From assembly GCA_949825065.1 (NCBI GenBank), contig OX463856.1, forward strand, positions 14,507,238 to 14,571,237: a DNA stretch of 64,000 bases, written 5' to 3'. The notes beneath the pieces were generated by a model. That model saw only the letters and a list, made by a program, of their open reading frames with translations, was not told the DNA's origin and did no database searches. Every line of letters starts with the position of its first letter. Positions within the stretch are counted from its first letter, which is position 1. The position numbers were made by a program, and so were the translations under genes. Below, piece after piece: positions 35,165 through 46,272 of the stretch. The stretch comes from Odontocerum albicorne. Taxonomy: Eukaryota; Arthropoda; Insecta; Trichoptera; Odontoceridae.

Positions 35165-35770
35165 AAGATTTCTCAAATCTACGAGTGTCAAAGCAAATAT
35201 ACAGATTTTGATTTATAAAACAAGGTATATTATTTAAAGGAGATAAAATTGTTTTTGTGTGACTCTTATTTTTGTGCTATATTACTTGAAATAAAAAACG
35301 ATATTTTTTTTCTTTAATACGTTTTATTCGCGAATTTTACAGTCAACCAAGTACTTTAATGTAGTTTTTATGATTTGAAGTGGTTATGTGTGAGAAAACT
35401 TGAAAAATTATTTAAAAAGCTATTATGCAAAGAAGTATATTTTGGTTAGTATTAATGTTGACGTTTAATTGTAGGTTTACATTACTAAGCATCTCAGAAA
35501 AAATCTAGTTCAGCCCGGTTTTTGAACTGACGAACTGGTGCAAATGACTCCAACAAAGTACGGAGCAAAATACTCCGATAAAAAATAAGGAAAAACATTT
35601 TTGCATGGTAATTCTAAAGTAAACCACTATTTTTTAACAATTTTAGAATAATTTGATATTTTTTCAGTCGTAATTTAGGTTTTTTTTAAATCTACGAGTA
35701 AATGAAAATGCTGAAAAAAAAACATCCTAATCTATATTATAGTCTACAATAAACTTCTGAAGGTGATTTT
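35165..35770. other. no gene recognised
   Basis: AT-rich. A small self-similar patch at 35525-35580 (GACTCCAACAAAGTACGGAG, CAAAATACTCCGA) is the only notable content. Confidence 0.45.
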
Positions 35771-35902
35771 GGTAATTACTATATATGAAAGTCGGTATCT
35801 TATAATTACTATGTGTGAAAGTCGGTATCTTATAATTACTATGTATGAAAGTCGGTATCTTATAATTACTATGTATGAAAGTTGGTATCTTATAATTACA
35901 AT
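35771..35902. repeat. tandem array, four units of 30 bp
   Basis: The unit GAAAGTCGGTATCTTATAAT plus TACTATGTAT repeats at an exact 30-bp spacing (GGTATCT at 35794, 35824, 35854 and 35884), with one or two substitutions per unit. Confidence 0.9.
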
Positions 35903-36644
35903 TTCAGTTACATTATGCTGCAGATAATATAAATATGAAATAATATTAATGCCTTTTACTTTATCAGGCCATGTCGTTATTTAAAAGATTAAAAAAACCA
36001 TAGATTTTCGATTTAATAAAGATATCTTAAAAACGTCCCAATACTGATTTTGAACAAACAAATATTACCAATTGAAAATCGGAGTTTGTCAAAATAATTC
36101 AAAATTTTATTTTCAGACTGATCCTACTTGATCACTGGTAGTTGTGTCTTAAATTATTTTCACACACAAAATCTGGAAATTTAAAAAAACACTATCTTAA
36201 AACGTTAACTTTACTTTTTAGTTTTATCGACAGTAAAAATCATCGTATTTCTTAACAACAAATTTATTGCCTAAGATTCGTTATAACGTGCTTGTTACCG
36301 GATTGCAATAATTATTTACAGCATAATATTTAACAACCATTCATTCTAAAAATGCCAAAATTCGATGTCGAAATTAAAACGAAGAAGATAAGCGTGTTGC
36401 GCCTTAGGATCGTGAGAGGGAATCGATGTTAGAGGTGGAGCGTGACGATCCTTGGATCCGTTCGTCCAGCCACCAGCTAACACGAAGTCTACATGAAATG
36501 TTGTCGTCTCTGAATGGATCAATAAAGCCTTCAGGATGGATCATGGAATTCACGAACAGTGTTTCACAAAGTTAAATGTGGAGTCCTAAATATATTATAT
36601 ATTTTGAAAGCATATTATCATTTACTTGATGCACATATGTATGT
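35903..36644. other. no gene recognised
   Basis: AT-rich. The 36380-36570 part is GC-richer (GCGTGACGATCCTTGGATCC, CAGCCACCAGCTAACACGAA) and looks like a remnant of something coding or transposable that I cannot identify. Confidence 0.4.
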
Positions 36645-36722
36645 CATCGTCCGTGGCTTAGTTGATGGAAAATTTGTATTTTTCCTTAGAATTTTGGGTT
36701 TGATACCCTATTGCATCAAATA
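36645..36722 (+). mobile_element. SINE-1 head fragment
   Basis: CGTCCGTGGCTTAGTTGATG (box A region) and TTTTGGGTTTGATACCCTAT (box B region) at tRNA spacing. The body is absent. Confidence 0.5.
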
Positions 36723-37059
36723 AGTCTTATTTTTTAACATAAAATACTTTTTAATATTTTTCTCATAATAAACGATAATTTTGACTATGAACGCGCTACA
36801 TGTAAACTTAAAATTAATAATCTTAACAGATCTTAATGAACTCCTTTTATATACAAATGACGAGGAATTTTACCCCGAGAGCACTCGAAAAATTTACTTT
36901 AGTCTTTATAATATGTTGACTAGTTCAAAACCTCCCTGAAAATCGAACTTGGGACAGCACCTGAGTGCTATTTACGCATGCTTACTATTGTACTATACAT
37001 ATTGTATTTGATAAAATTATTATAAAGGTCATTTGAATAAATACGTCTTGAGAATGATA
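36723..37059. other. no gene recognised
   Basis: AT-rich. 36925-36985 (CAAAACCTCCCTGAAAATCG, AACTTGGGACAGCACCTGAG) may be another tRNA-like antisense head, but it is too decayed to call. Confidence 0.4.
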
Positions 37060-37785
37060 AGAGAATTAATGTTGAGAAATCCAAAGTCATTGTTAATAGT
37101 ATGAAAAGAAAGGTAAATGAGATATACTGGTGAGCTGTGAAATATAAAAATAAGATAATTAATTCTGCTATTTACGTAGTATTTTCTCAGATGATGGGAA
37201 GAGTTACGAGAAATATCGTACTGTGTGTATGTTAGCAAAAGTAACAAAGTTAATGAAGTCACTTAAACACATATACTCGTACTGAACAGTATCAAAATTT
37301 GCAGCCAGTAGTTGACGTCAGTATTTTATTGCCCCCTTTGATGTATGGGAGCAAAACGTGGAAAAAATTAAAAGAAGCCGAATAAAAGCTGTTGAAATGT
37401 GTGCTGAGAATGGGGTGATAATGTACGATAACATATGGAATGAAATGATCAGGGATGAATGTGAACTTAAGACTGATGTATTGAGATATATGAAGAAGAG
37501 CACTATAAGATGGTTTGGACTCGTGGAACGAGTGACTAAAGACATACTTATAAAACAAATATGCAGTGCAAATGTAAGTAGAAGACGGAACAAAGGAAAT
37601 CAAGAAAATTATATTTGGATCACGTGATTGATATTTAGAAAGAAGAAAATGTCAAAAGTTATAGAAGTCATAGGAGTTGTATGGAAAGATGTATGGATTT
37701 AGAATGCGAAATTGGTTTTTAAAGATAATAAAGTCTGGCGTTCTTTTGGCGTTTCTCTGTCTAATGATGGCATGTATGTTAGTAA
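37060..37785 (+). mobile_element. LINE-A relic, best sense copy
   Basis: Non-LTR retrotransposon remnant covering the last third of the reverse transcriptase and the 3' end. Readable pieces in order: LLPPLMYGSKTW (usual L.P.LMYGSE.W), KAVEMCAENGV (VEMRALR.), ECELKTDVLRYMKKS then RWFGLVERVTKD (RWFGHVERM..), then the region usually reading RPR..W.D, and the terminal R..W..V...P. The 89-codon frame at 37358-37627 is the longest intact piece. It is 5'-truncated like all copies here. Confidence 0.7.
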
Positions 37786-38344
37786 TTAAATATAGCATAC
37801 TAGTGTTCATTTGCATATAGATTTCTATTAAAATAATAAGTTTTTTTTTTGCATAAAACGGAGACAAAATATCTTTGTCATACGCTTTCACGAAACTTAA
37901 GTCAATTCACATTTTTTTGATAAAGACATGAAATTTAAAATACAGGATTATTAAATATTTTTGATTTCCAAAAATAATCTGATATGAAGTTTTTTCAAAG
38001 GTTAATTTCCTCCCCTCTTTGGAGATTGGCAGTTATAATGGCTTTATCAGCCTTTGAGGCAGCAGTTCTTAATAAAGAATGGTACCACAATCAAACCACC
38101 CCTCCCTCGTAAGTTCTACAATCAGGATACGCATCTTTTTGCCGTTATTCTTCTGTCCTGAATTTTCATTTTGATAATGAATATTACTTCTCTATCTTTA
38201 TTTACCCATTTTCAAGATATCATCCTTAAGGACTTTGTCAATCCATAAGATAAGATATTACAATACCATAAAGAAATCGCAAAATTCATATTCGTAAGTC
38301 GAGATTGAAATCTTTGTTGCTGTTTGTGATAAATTTGTCTTTCT
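37786..38344. other. no gene recognised
   Basis: 38020-38160 is less AT-rich (GGCTTTATCAGCCTTTGAGG, AAACCACCCCTCCCTCG) but unrecognised. The rest is AT-rich. Confidence 0.4.
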
Positions 38345-39045
38345 TAACATACATACATACCATCACGTTATTCTCCTGTCGGGGTCGGCAGGGAGGAAAG
38401 GGTACCTGACTTTCCTATCTCGTCACCAATCTATTACCTCTTTCACATCTCCGTGATCTAGTTGGTAAGACGTTTGTTGTTGCGGGCTCGATTCCCGTAG
38501 GAACCCAATTTTTTAAAAGAATTCCAATATGGTTTTCATTTCAGGCCCGTTTAACATATTTCTGATTGGTTGGAAGATATTGCCACATGGCAATACGCCT
38601 GCCAGGTTGTACTGTATACAAAGAACATGTAATGCAATACATCCATACACCTTCTAATATAATAACTACGATTTCTCTGACTTTCTACGTTTCCTGCTTT
38701 TACAAAATAATTCACTTGGTCCAACCATGCGTTCCTTGATCTTCCTCTACACGCCTTCCACTTACATTTACACGCCTTCCATTGAAATCTGTTTGTTAGC
38801 CTTTCTTCATCCAATCGTTCCACATGCCCGAATCATCTCAGCGTGCTTTCGTTTATATTACTTAAACACATTAACGTTAAGTTCACAATCATCCCTTATC
38901 ACTGCATTACGTATTCTATCATACATTGTCACTCAATGCACGCATTTCCAATGCATTTATTCGGGTACGTATCTTTTTCCACGTACTCTTTTACTCCCAT
39001 ACATCAAAGTTTGCACCAAAATACTAATATGTCCTTTTTAAGTGA
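38345..39045 (-). mobile_element. LINE-A relic, antisense, interrupted by SINE-1
   Basis: The 3' signature (CTCCTGTCGGGGTCGGCAGG) starts at 38370. The element then continues past an inserted SINE-1 at 38451-38640 into the reversed reverse-transcriptase tail up to about 39045. The minus frame 38823-38551 includes MERLDEERLTNRFQ and RSRNAWLDQVN (usual M.ERLTK..., R.R.TWLDQVN). An internal duplication of the CACGCCTTCCACTTACATTT type is present near 38750. Confidence 0.7.
38451..38640 (+). mobile_element. SINE-1 inserted into LINE-A
   Basis: Well-kept copy. Box A is in TCCGTGATCTAGTTGGTAAG and box B in CGGGCTCGATTCCCGTAGGA. The body reads TTGGTTGGAAGATATTGCC, CACATGGCAATACGCCTGCC and AGGTTGTACTGTATACAAAG. 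ACATC just before and ATACATCC just after may be the target duplication. Confidence 0.75.
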
Positions 39046-39767
39046 AGTGTTTTTTAGAATATCATACGAAATATTTTAAAAGTCAACGTATTTCTTTGTT
39101 TACTTACACTAAGTTAAACTTCAGTACGTTAAAATATATTGTAAAGCGCTGCTCTTATGTACTGATGATTGGGAACGTCTGCTTTCATCGCATTAGTGTT
39201 ATTAGCTAAGAAGTAAAGACAGATTTAAAGCAATGCACTAATTTGTGATAAATCACCAACGCAAAGGCAACAGTTGGTTTCTAAGAAACTCGTATGTGTA
39301 TAATTTTATGCTTTACGATTAATTGCAAAGATGTGTCCGAATTCGGAACATATATTGTAATTAAAACTTTGAAGTGTTACAGCAATCTATGAATTTAACT
39401 TACATGTTTTTCGTACATTTTACTTCCTATGGAAAATTTTAACTTATTTCAGTTACATGACTAAATCTTGAGGTCTTGTAAGAAACACAAAGGATTATAT
39501 ATTTTTTTAAATATCGTAGTATTAAATAAAAATTATGTGTGTTATTCTAAATATGACATAATTTCATCAAACCTGATGTTTTGACCATATATGAAACTAC
39601 TGTTTTTTTTAACTTCTTTCGTAAAAAACCACATCTCAGGCATAATGTAAAATGTGTTAAATAAATAAAATAAATTCAGTATTGTTTTTGTATAAAACAA
39701 CGAAATATTACATTTATTTTTATGGTACCCTCAACACATTCAAATTAATGATACGGGCATATTGAAG
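39046..39767. other. no gene recognised
   Basis: AT-rich, with no recognised repeat or coding sequence. Confidence 0.45.
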
Positions 39768-40075
39768 AGCGAGGTCGGAAGACAATATTGTTTTTTAGTC
39801 CCAGTAATTGAGTCATCGGGTTCAGAACTACTAGAGTAGGGCAGTAACTCACGGTTTGCCATTGTATGTGTTAAAAATACTAACGGACGTGGAGAGCCAA
39901 TAATACTACTGCTATTATACAAATCATTCGTCTAGCACCTGCTAATATTGTTACCAAACGACTTTTTTTAACCAGATTAAGACACCTTGTTCTTTTTAGT
40001 GCCATCGGGAATCGATCCAAAACCCTCGAATGGAAGACCAGTATCATACCAACTAGGCCACGGGGCTGTCATCGC
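39768..40075 (-). mobile_element. SINE-3 copy (tRNA-headed)
   Basis: The head on the minus strand at 40005-40070 has box A (TGGCCTAGTTGGTATGATAC) and box B (GGATCGATTCCCGATGGCAC). The far end shares GGAAGACAATATTGTTTT and ATCGGGTTCAG with 16417-16778. The body differs from SINE-1, so the same kind of head is joined to another tail. Confidence 0.55.
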
Positions 40076-40874
40076 ATTACACATTAAATGGTCCCAGAAA
40101 TGGTTGAAAAATATTGTAGTATTTGTATAATTTAATTGTAGTGAACACAGTCCCTTTAAATTTTAAGTCATGAAGTGTTGATTATTTATTTGATTTTATT
40201 TAATTATAAGCAAAATAAATTTGCTTTAAAATTAAACCAATATGGATTTTTTGATAATAAACTGTTGGACGTACGGTAATTACCCTATGATATACCTTTA
40301 AATATAGCTATTAAGATGAAAATATTCAATATTGACTGTGAAGGGATTTTCAGTTAAAATTATTTAAAATTCTATAGGATCGTTATTGTAAAGGGAGATT
40401 TAAATATATTTAAATGAAATTATTAATAAATTTAGGTGCACATGCAAACTTCATGCATAGTTTGACAATGCAATTGTATTGTGAAACATCTGAAACTGAG
40501 CAAATAAATAATGAATATAGAATTAATAAAGCATTTAACTTGCGAGTAAATTTTATAATTATAAAGGTGAGAATATGAGGTCATTTTCTTGCATTTTTTG
40601 GACACTTAACATACGAGGTACTTATGATACACATATATCGTTAAGAATAATTAATTACAGAATAAATTAAATTAAGCACTAATACAAATATTAGAATGTC
40701 ATAAATTAGCAATAGATTTATGTTTCTTTCATTATATACTCCAGCGTTGCTTGAAAATAAACAAATGAAAATTATTTTAAACTTATAATGGAAAAGTTTC
40801 AAGACATGAAATTTGGTATGTTCACACCTTTTATGGTATTTTTTCTATTGTAAGATACTTTCATTAAATATAAT
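40076..40874. other. no gene recognised
   Basis: AT-rich, with no recognised content. Confidence 0.45.
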
Positions 40875-41055
40875 AGTCGTACAGCCTGGAAGGTTGATTG
40901 TGATGTGGTAATGTCTTCCAATCAAGAAAATAGATGTTTTACAGGCCTGAAGTGAAATCCAGAATGAAACCTTTTTTTGAAAACTCTCGGTTCCAATAGG
41001 AATAGAACTCGCAACCCCAAGTTAGAAGTATTAACAACTAGGCCACGGAATATTT
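40875..41055 (-). mobile_element. SINE-1, near full length, antisense
   Basis: On plus: tail (GTACAGCCTGGAAGGTTGAT), TGATGTGGTAATGTCTTCC, body (GAAGTGAAATCCAGAATGAA), head (GGTTCCAATAGGAATAGAAC .. CAACTAGGCCACGGAAT). Confidence 0.7.
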
Positions 41056-41495
41056 TTGTGGTCGACATGCTAATGAACCTTATATATTTTAATTTAAGTT
41101 ATAAATATAGCGGTATTTATCAACATCGTCAACACTACAATCCATGATGTGTCTTGACTGCCTGAAGGATTATCTGCAATACATCTTAGCAGCATCCATT
41201 TCCTAATTGGCTATACCCATTGTGCATCAGTTCTCTATTACACCATTCAGCATTTTCAAGTTTGGTCTCGCCACTGTCCTAAATTGATTTAATAATTTTA
41301 ATGACAACCTCCGTGAACCATTCATTGCATTTCAAAAATTTTGGATTCGATTATCCATGGGGGAAAAAAAGTTTCCCAGTTTCATAATGAGGATACTATA
41401 TGTAGAAATAACCCAAGAAATAAAAGCAGTTCCTACACTTTGGTTATTTTCTACGATTGCTAGTCTTAGCGATGGAGCTATAATATATGAAGAAT
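41056..41495. other. no gene recognised
   Basis: Host DNA left of the RTE insertion. 41150-41290 is mixed in composition (CTTGACTGCCTGAAGGATTA) and may be old LINE debris. Confidence 0.4.
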
Positions 41496-41507
41496 ATAAA
41501 ACTTAAG
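41496..41507 (+). repeat. target-site duplication, left copy
   Basis: ATAAAACTTAAG, repeated exactly at 42209-42220 on the other side of the RTE-like insertion. Confidence 0.8.
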
Positions 41508-42194
41508 ACCAAATATATGATAGCCACTAAAACACCCCGTAATAACCAGACACCTACCACGATTAATATAAGTTCTCATACAATAGAACGTGTAAACACC
41601 TTCACCTACCTGGGATCCATAGTGACAAGTGTTAATGATGCATCTATCGAGATTAAACGTCGAATATTCATGGCAAATAGATGCTTCTTTGGTCTGAGAA
41701 AACACCTTATATCTCGGTTGTTGTCCAGAAGGACAAAACTTACCATTTATAAGACACTGCTACGACCTGTCCTCACATATGGGTCTGAATGCTGGGTATT
41801 GAGTAAGAAGAACGAATCTTCCCTTCTAATATTTGAAAGAAAAATACTCAGAAAAATATTCGGACCCATACAGGAAAATGGATCTTGGAGAGTGAGATAT
41901 AATGAGGAGTTATTCAGCATATACAAAGAGCCCAACATTATAAAATACATCAAAATTGGGAGGCTACGTTGGGCGGGGCATGTAGCAAGAATGGGAGAAG
42001 AGGAAATGCCTAACAAAGTACTCTTTTCCAAGCCCCAAGGAAGACGTAGCGTGGGCAGACCAAAGCTTAGGTGGATGGATGGGGTGCAGAATGATGCAAA
42101 CGTGATTGGCATCAGGGGCTGGAGGAGTGCATCCCAGGATAGGGGGGAATGGCAACGACTGCTGGAGGAGGCCGGGGCCCACAATGGGCTGTAG
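41508..42194 (+). pseudogene. reverse transcriptase C-terminal part (RTE-like)
   Basis: 229 in-frame codons to TAG. The frame shows TKYM, VNTFTYLGSIVT (the conserved F.YLGS), RPVLTYGSECWVL, RKILRKIFGP, GRLRWAGHVARM, GRRSVGRPKLRWMDGVQND and a W.....DR.EW..LL.EA ending. This covers the thumb and C-terminal region; the endonuclease and catalytic YADD are missing. The upstream ATG at 41487 lies in target DNA, so the first seven codons of the frame are not part of the element. It cannot act on its own. Confidence 0.85.
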
Positions 42195-42208
42195 TGCCAT
42201 TGATGATG
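41508..42208 (+). mobile_element. RTE-like LINE, 5'-truncated insertion
   Basis: A 701-bp insertion bounded by a perfect 12-bp target duplication. It begins inside the reverse transcriptase and ends 14 bp after the stop codon in a TGATGATGAT trinucleotide tail, as RTE elements do. The open frame is intact and its GC content is well above the flanks, so it is one of the youngest insertions here. Confidence 0.85.
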
Positions 42209-42220
42209 ATAAAACTTAAG
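42209..42220 (+). repeat. target-site duplication, right copy
   Basis: ATAAAACTTAAG, identical to 41496-41507. Confidence 0.8.
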
Positions 42221-42399
42221 TTGTGATAAGTTATCATAGTAAACATATATTATATATCACCATATCATGCTAATTGGAGTTAGCTGGAAAACAATATATC
42301 TTCCACTTCAGCCATATCAATTAACGTAGATTATCATGTTTTCGCCTTTTAAATCCTTGGAGTTTTTTAAGTTAGATTTTTTGGTTTAGTCATGTTTTT

Positions 42400-42560
42400 C
42401 GTGGCCTGTCGAAACTTCCCATATCTTATACATTATTCGAATAGATTTTCGTTGTAAATCTTTCATCGTTCATTCTGTCTACATGACCGAATCATGCAAA
42501 TCAAATGCTCATTTCGTCATCTTTAGCACTACATCTACGTTTGCATAGTATTATTTCTAA
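42400..42560 (-). mobile_element. LINE-C-like relic, antisense
   Basis: TAAATCTTTCATCGTTCATT then CTGTCTACATGACCGAATCA resembles 58605-58660 and the reversed RWFGHV region of the LINE families. Strongly decayed. Confidence 0.4.
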
Positions 42561-42939
42561 TGAGATAAAAATGGCGTGTTCGAAGTGCAAGATTAAATCA
42601 ATGTATATTATGAATAGGCGGTCAGAGCTCGAGTAACATAAGGGGAAGGGAGGAGATATGATGTTTTTTAGATAGGTGAGTTGCTATTATTGGTCTAGCT
42701 TGTGATGTAATAGTTTTTTTAGAAAGTAATTTCGTATTTCTTGAATATATGTCGTAAGAAGAAAATTTTCATTGCTAACTTAATTCAATACACGTTTTCA
42801 AAATATTATTATGGAAAGCAAATTGCTTAAGTGTGTTTTTTGTTATATGAAGATCTAGCAAAATAATTTTATATTTTCGGTGTTTGAGGTTGTGATTTTT
42901 TTGTTTGTCTATCGCAAAAAAAGAAAAAGCGACAAACAA
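42561..42939. other. no gene recognised
   Basis: AT-rich, with no recognised content. Confidence 0.4.
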
Positions 42940-43180
42940 ATAAAAATACATGAAGTGTAAAGTTGGCGATGAAGCTGGCAGTGATTGTGTGTACCAAATG
43001 TGGTTGAAAAATTAGTACTGTTGATACTCGTACGACACTCGAAGTTGATGATCGCTCTAGAAGATCGATTACCACTGATGACAAGCAAGTCAAGACTTTG
43101 ATCGAGAATTACTAGCAATTTACGGCTCGAGATATTGCAGAGATGCTGAAAATATCGAAAATTACAGCCCACTATGAAGT
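42940..43180 (+). pseudogene. mariner transposase fragment, DNA-binding region
   Basis: Readable pieces across frames: CKVGDEAGSD..YQMWLKN, then DDRSRRSITTDDKQVKTLIE, then FTARDIAEMLKISKITAHYE. These are the first and second helix-turn-helix regions of a mariner transposase. It has stops and at least one frameshift. The DDE domain is absent. It is closest to the fragment at 6143-6280. Confidence 0.65.
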
Positions 43181-44641
43181 TTTATCTAAATATAAAATAC
43201 TGTGTTTGAATTTGATCTAAAATGCAAACTTATTATTTTTCATATAATATAAAAATAAAATATCTATACAGTGTAGAGATAGGCTGAATCTTTCGTCTAT
43301 GGCCTTTTTTGAACTTTCCAATATTCCCTTGCGAGGTTCGGAAGCCATAGATACCAAACCTTAGAAACCGACTTCAAAAAATATTAGGTCTCCCGCTGCG
43401 GAGATAACGGATATACGCAACTAAACAGAATTCCTCCGGGTACACTATCGGACTGAAATTAACTGTACTGTATTGTGTTCGCTATTATTGAGAGACCCGG
43501 ATATGGCAAAAAATTGGATAATGTTTTAATCAAACTGACTTTTATTAATTCGAAAACATAGATTGTATTTTATTACAAAAAAATCTATTTAAGTGTCAGA
43601 TTCATTACTTATTAATTATATAGGGTGACCCATTGTAGCATTCATCATTTTTAAGTTCGATGATTTTTTTCAGATAATTTAAAAAACATCCTTAAGAGTT
43701 ATTATGGAGAATGTAACAACAAAGAAACGAACAAAAGTTCCTGAACTTTTTTCGTAAATAAACAGTGATTTTTTTTGGACAGAGCGTGCGTACCTATCTC
43801 GTTTTACTGATGGAGATTGTCTTTCAAAGATAAGGGGATTAATTGCACGTTTTCGACAGCACGAATAAGTAGTTGACTTGTCTTAAATCAGTAGCGAAAT
43901 AAACATTAATGATAATCAGTCAAAGACTATAAAAGTGTTGCCGATGATCAAGCAACTTCCACCAGATAACGTTCAGCTCTCCTCGGAATGTTTCCAACAA
44001 ATCTTAAGATACGATTTGCACCTCTTTCCATATAGAATTCAGTAGATGCAAAACCTGAAGCCACAAGATATATAACAAATCCTTAAATATAATAATTGGA
44101 GCGTGACTTATGGGCCAACATGTACAACGTGAAAATATATTACCTGAGATTATATTGTATTATCATCAAAACAATATTTATTGAATTTTTTATTCAAGCA
44201 TATTGATCTGAATTATTTAATATGGTTTATTTCATGTTAAGAAATCAAAACGTTTTTCAAAACTTAATGACTTTATACGATAAGATGCATTCTGGCATAT
44301 TTATTGCTATGTAATCTCGGCAATTTCTGATTTCGATGTAAATCAATTAATTCTTAATGCGTTTACATCACCTTTATTAGCACTTTTCACTGACGTGTTT
44401 CCAAACCAGTGTTTCATAAACATTTATTATTTCGATTAATTATAAGTTATTAAAATTGCTTTAAATGTTATATTTTGTTTTTATTTATTGCGAGATATAA
44501 TCACCATTGGGGGCGATAAAATCTCGTTTCAAATATTGGTTTCATTCGCCATTACTCATTTAAGCGATTTTTGGGCTATTATTAATAAGGAAATGCTTAA
44601 AATGTACACTTACAAAAAACATGTTTTTTTAGAATGTTTGT
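43181..44641. other. no gene recognised
   Basis: AT-rich. 43435-43470 (CCGGGTACACTATCGGACTG then AAATTAACTG) recurs with changes at 61088-61120, an unidentified small repeat. 43300-43500 is less AT-rich. Confidence 0.4.
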
Positions 44642-44770
44642 CGACCTCTGTGGCCTAGTTGATGAAACGTCTACCTTAAACATCGGGGAATATGAGTTCG
44701 ATTTCCATTGGTACACGGTTTTAAAAAAAATATTTTTAAGGATTTTCACTTAAGGCTCCTTAAACATTTT
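44642..44770 (+). mobile_element. SINE-1, head and start of body
   Basis: GACCTCTGTGGCCTAGTTGA (box A), GAGTTCGATTTCCATTGGTA (box B), then TTAAGGATTTTCACTTAAGG and CTCCTTAAAC. Truncated after the body begins. Confidence 0.65.
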
Positions 44771-45214
44771 TTCTAATTTGTATTAAGAGACAAAACTCGA
44801 CAACTTGTTTCAGTTTCTTTGAGTTTATCCATATTAATTTGTGAATTGAATAAAGGAGCAAATAAAGAACTAATTGCATTATCTTACGCGAATCTAATGA
44901 ACAATATTCAATGAGAGCGAAATACTATTTAAGAGCAGGAAGATAGTTCGAGGAGGATGCTATATCTCACTGGTCGTGAATTACATGACTGAGAGTTGTG
45001 AAGAGTTTAAGAAGGAGGGGTGGTGGCCTGCCTTGTGTTAGGCCGAACTCATAATCTAACCTAAATCCATATTTCTTGCCTTCAATTTCTAATTGTACTC
45101 ATCATGCGTTAACGTGATCACGTAACCATAACTTTTAATGACAGTTAAAATGATTGTCTAACTCAATATAGGTGGTTTCCTCGTGCATTGATTCATGAAC
45201 ATTAAAAAAACAAT
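44771..45214. other. no gene recognised
   Basis: 44806-44838 is shared with 3236-3270. The patch 44930-45060 has more GC but no recognised content. Confidence 0.4.
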
Positions 45215-45310
45215 ATACATAGAGTAGTTTAGAGAGCAGGCTCTCCTTAAGTCACTATTATTGACATATTCCAAAATAAATATACATGAGTGTAAGATTA
45301 AATAAGGGCC
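45215..45310 (-). repeat. dispersed repeat R3, antisense copy
   Basis: GTTTAGAGAGCAGGCTCTCC, then GTCACTATTATTGACATATT and CAAAATAAATATACATGAGT: the reverse complement of the 23880-24020 part. Confidence 0.5.
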
Positions 45311-46009
45311 TGTTATTTTATTTATCTCTCTTTATTGATTTATAGCCGATTTCAACAATTGGAGAAAGAAAGGTGTTAAAGGACATTTAGGTCAGTTAAC
45401 TTTTCCATTCCTGTCCTAAAAAAATCCGGTTCTGGTGCTGTGTACGTTCTGTTGCTGTGTATTCAATACAATGTAAAAATAAGTGATTTAAAATCGGAAA
45501 AATAAGACTATTCATAGCCAATTGCTAAAATGATTATAATTAAATTTGAAGTTAAAAGTAATAATAATTGAAATTTAATTGCTGAAAATATGAAAAATGA
45601 CATCGACCGACGTTCACAAAACGGGCGAAGAGACCACCTCAAATGGATGCCCGAGAGCTACTGAAGCGAGAGGAGCGAGCGAACTGAGATTCTATTTCTT
45701 GCGTTCCCATATACCGAAGTAGAGTGAGAGTGAGACGTGAATAGTGTCGCTTCCTCACCCATAGCTGTTTTTGAGAATTAATATACCTACGTTACACATT
45801 GGGACACGTTTGATTGTATTGGTGAATTTATTTCCGATTTTCACAAAATATCTCTGATGTGGCCGATAAGTGCTAAGTATTATTAATATTATTTTTTTCA
45901 TTCAATACGTAAATGTATTACGGAGGAATACCTAAAATCTGAATCCAATATTTATTATCTTTATAGAGATATCCAAGTTTTTAGAAGCAATGTGTACTAG
46001 TTACACATC
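45311..46009. other. no gene recognised; GC-richer island at 45600-45780
   Basis: 45600-45780 stands out (AAACGGGCGAAGAGACCACC, GAAGCGAGAGGAGCGAGCGA) against AT-rich flanks. No open frame or known repeat is recognised there. Confidence 0.4.
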
Positions 46010-46272
46010 ACAGGGAAGTAAGGGTCAAGAAAGATTTGAGTAAGTTAAACAATGGTGCTATTTAGGTAATATTTTTTCTGATGATGGAAGAGTTATGAGG
46101 GATATCAAACGGCGTGTAACGATAGGAAATAAAGTTAATGGGGTACAAAACTAAATATACTTGAACTGGACAGTATCAAAATCTGCTAATATATTAGCCC
46201 GCAAAAGTGTTTTAAGTATCATCTTTGTTGTATGGAAACGTAAACAAATTAAAAAGATTTATAGATTATATA

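Noticed and set aside
14489..35902. CRISPR-like arrays
   Set aside because: The direct repeats are contiguous tandem units without unique spacers, in animal DNA.
37292..37603. Minus-strand frames of 103 and 91 codons
   Set aside because: Antisense of the LINE-A relic at 37060-37785.
41487..42194. A 235-residue host protein starting at 41487
   Set aside because: The ATG lies before the target-site duplication and the rest is reverse transcriptase C-terminus, so it is a truncated retroelement.
41747..42200. Antisense frames of 145 and 78 codons over the RTE insertion
   Set aside because: Shadows of the reverse transcriptase on the opposite strand, with no natural motif.
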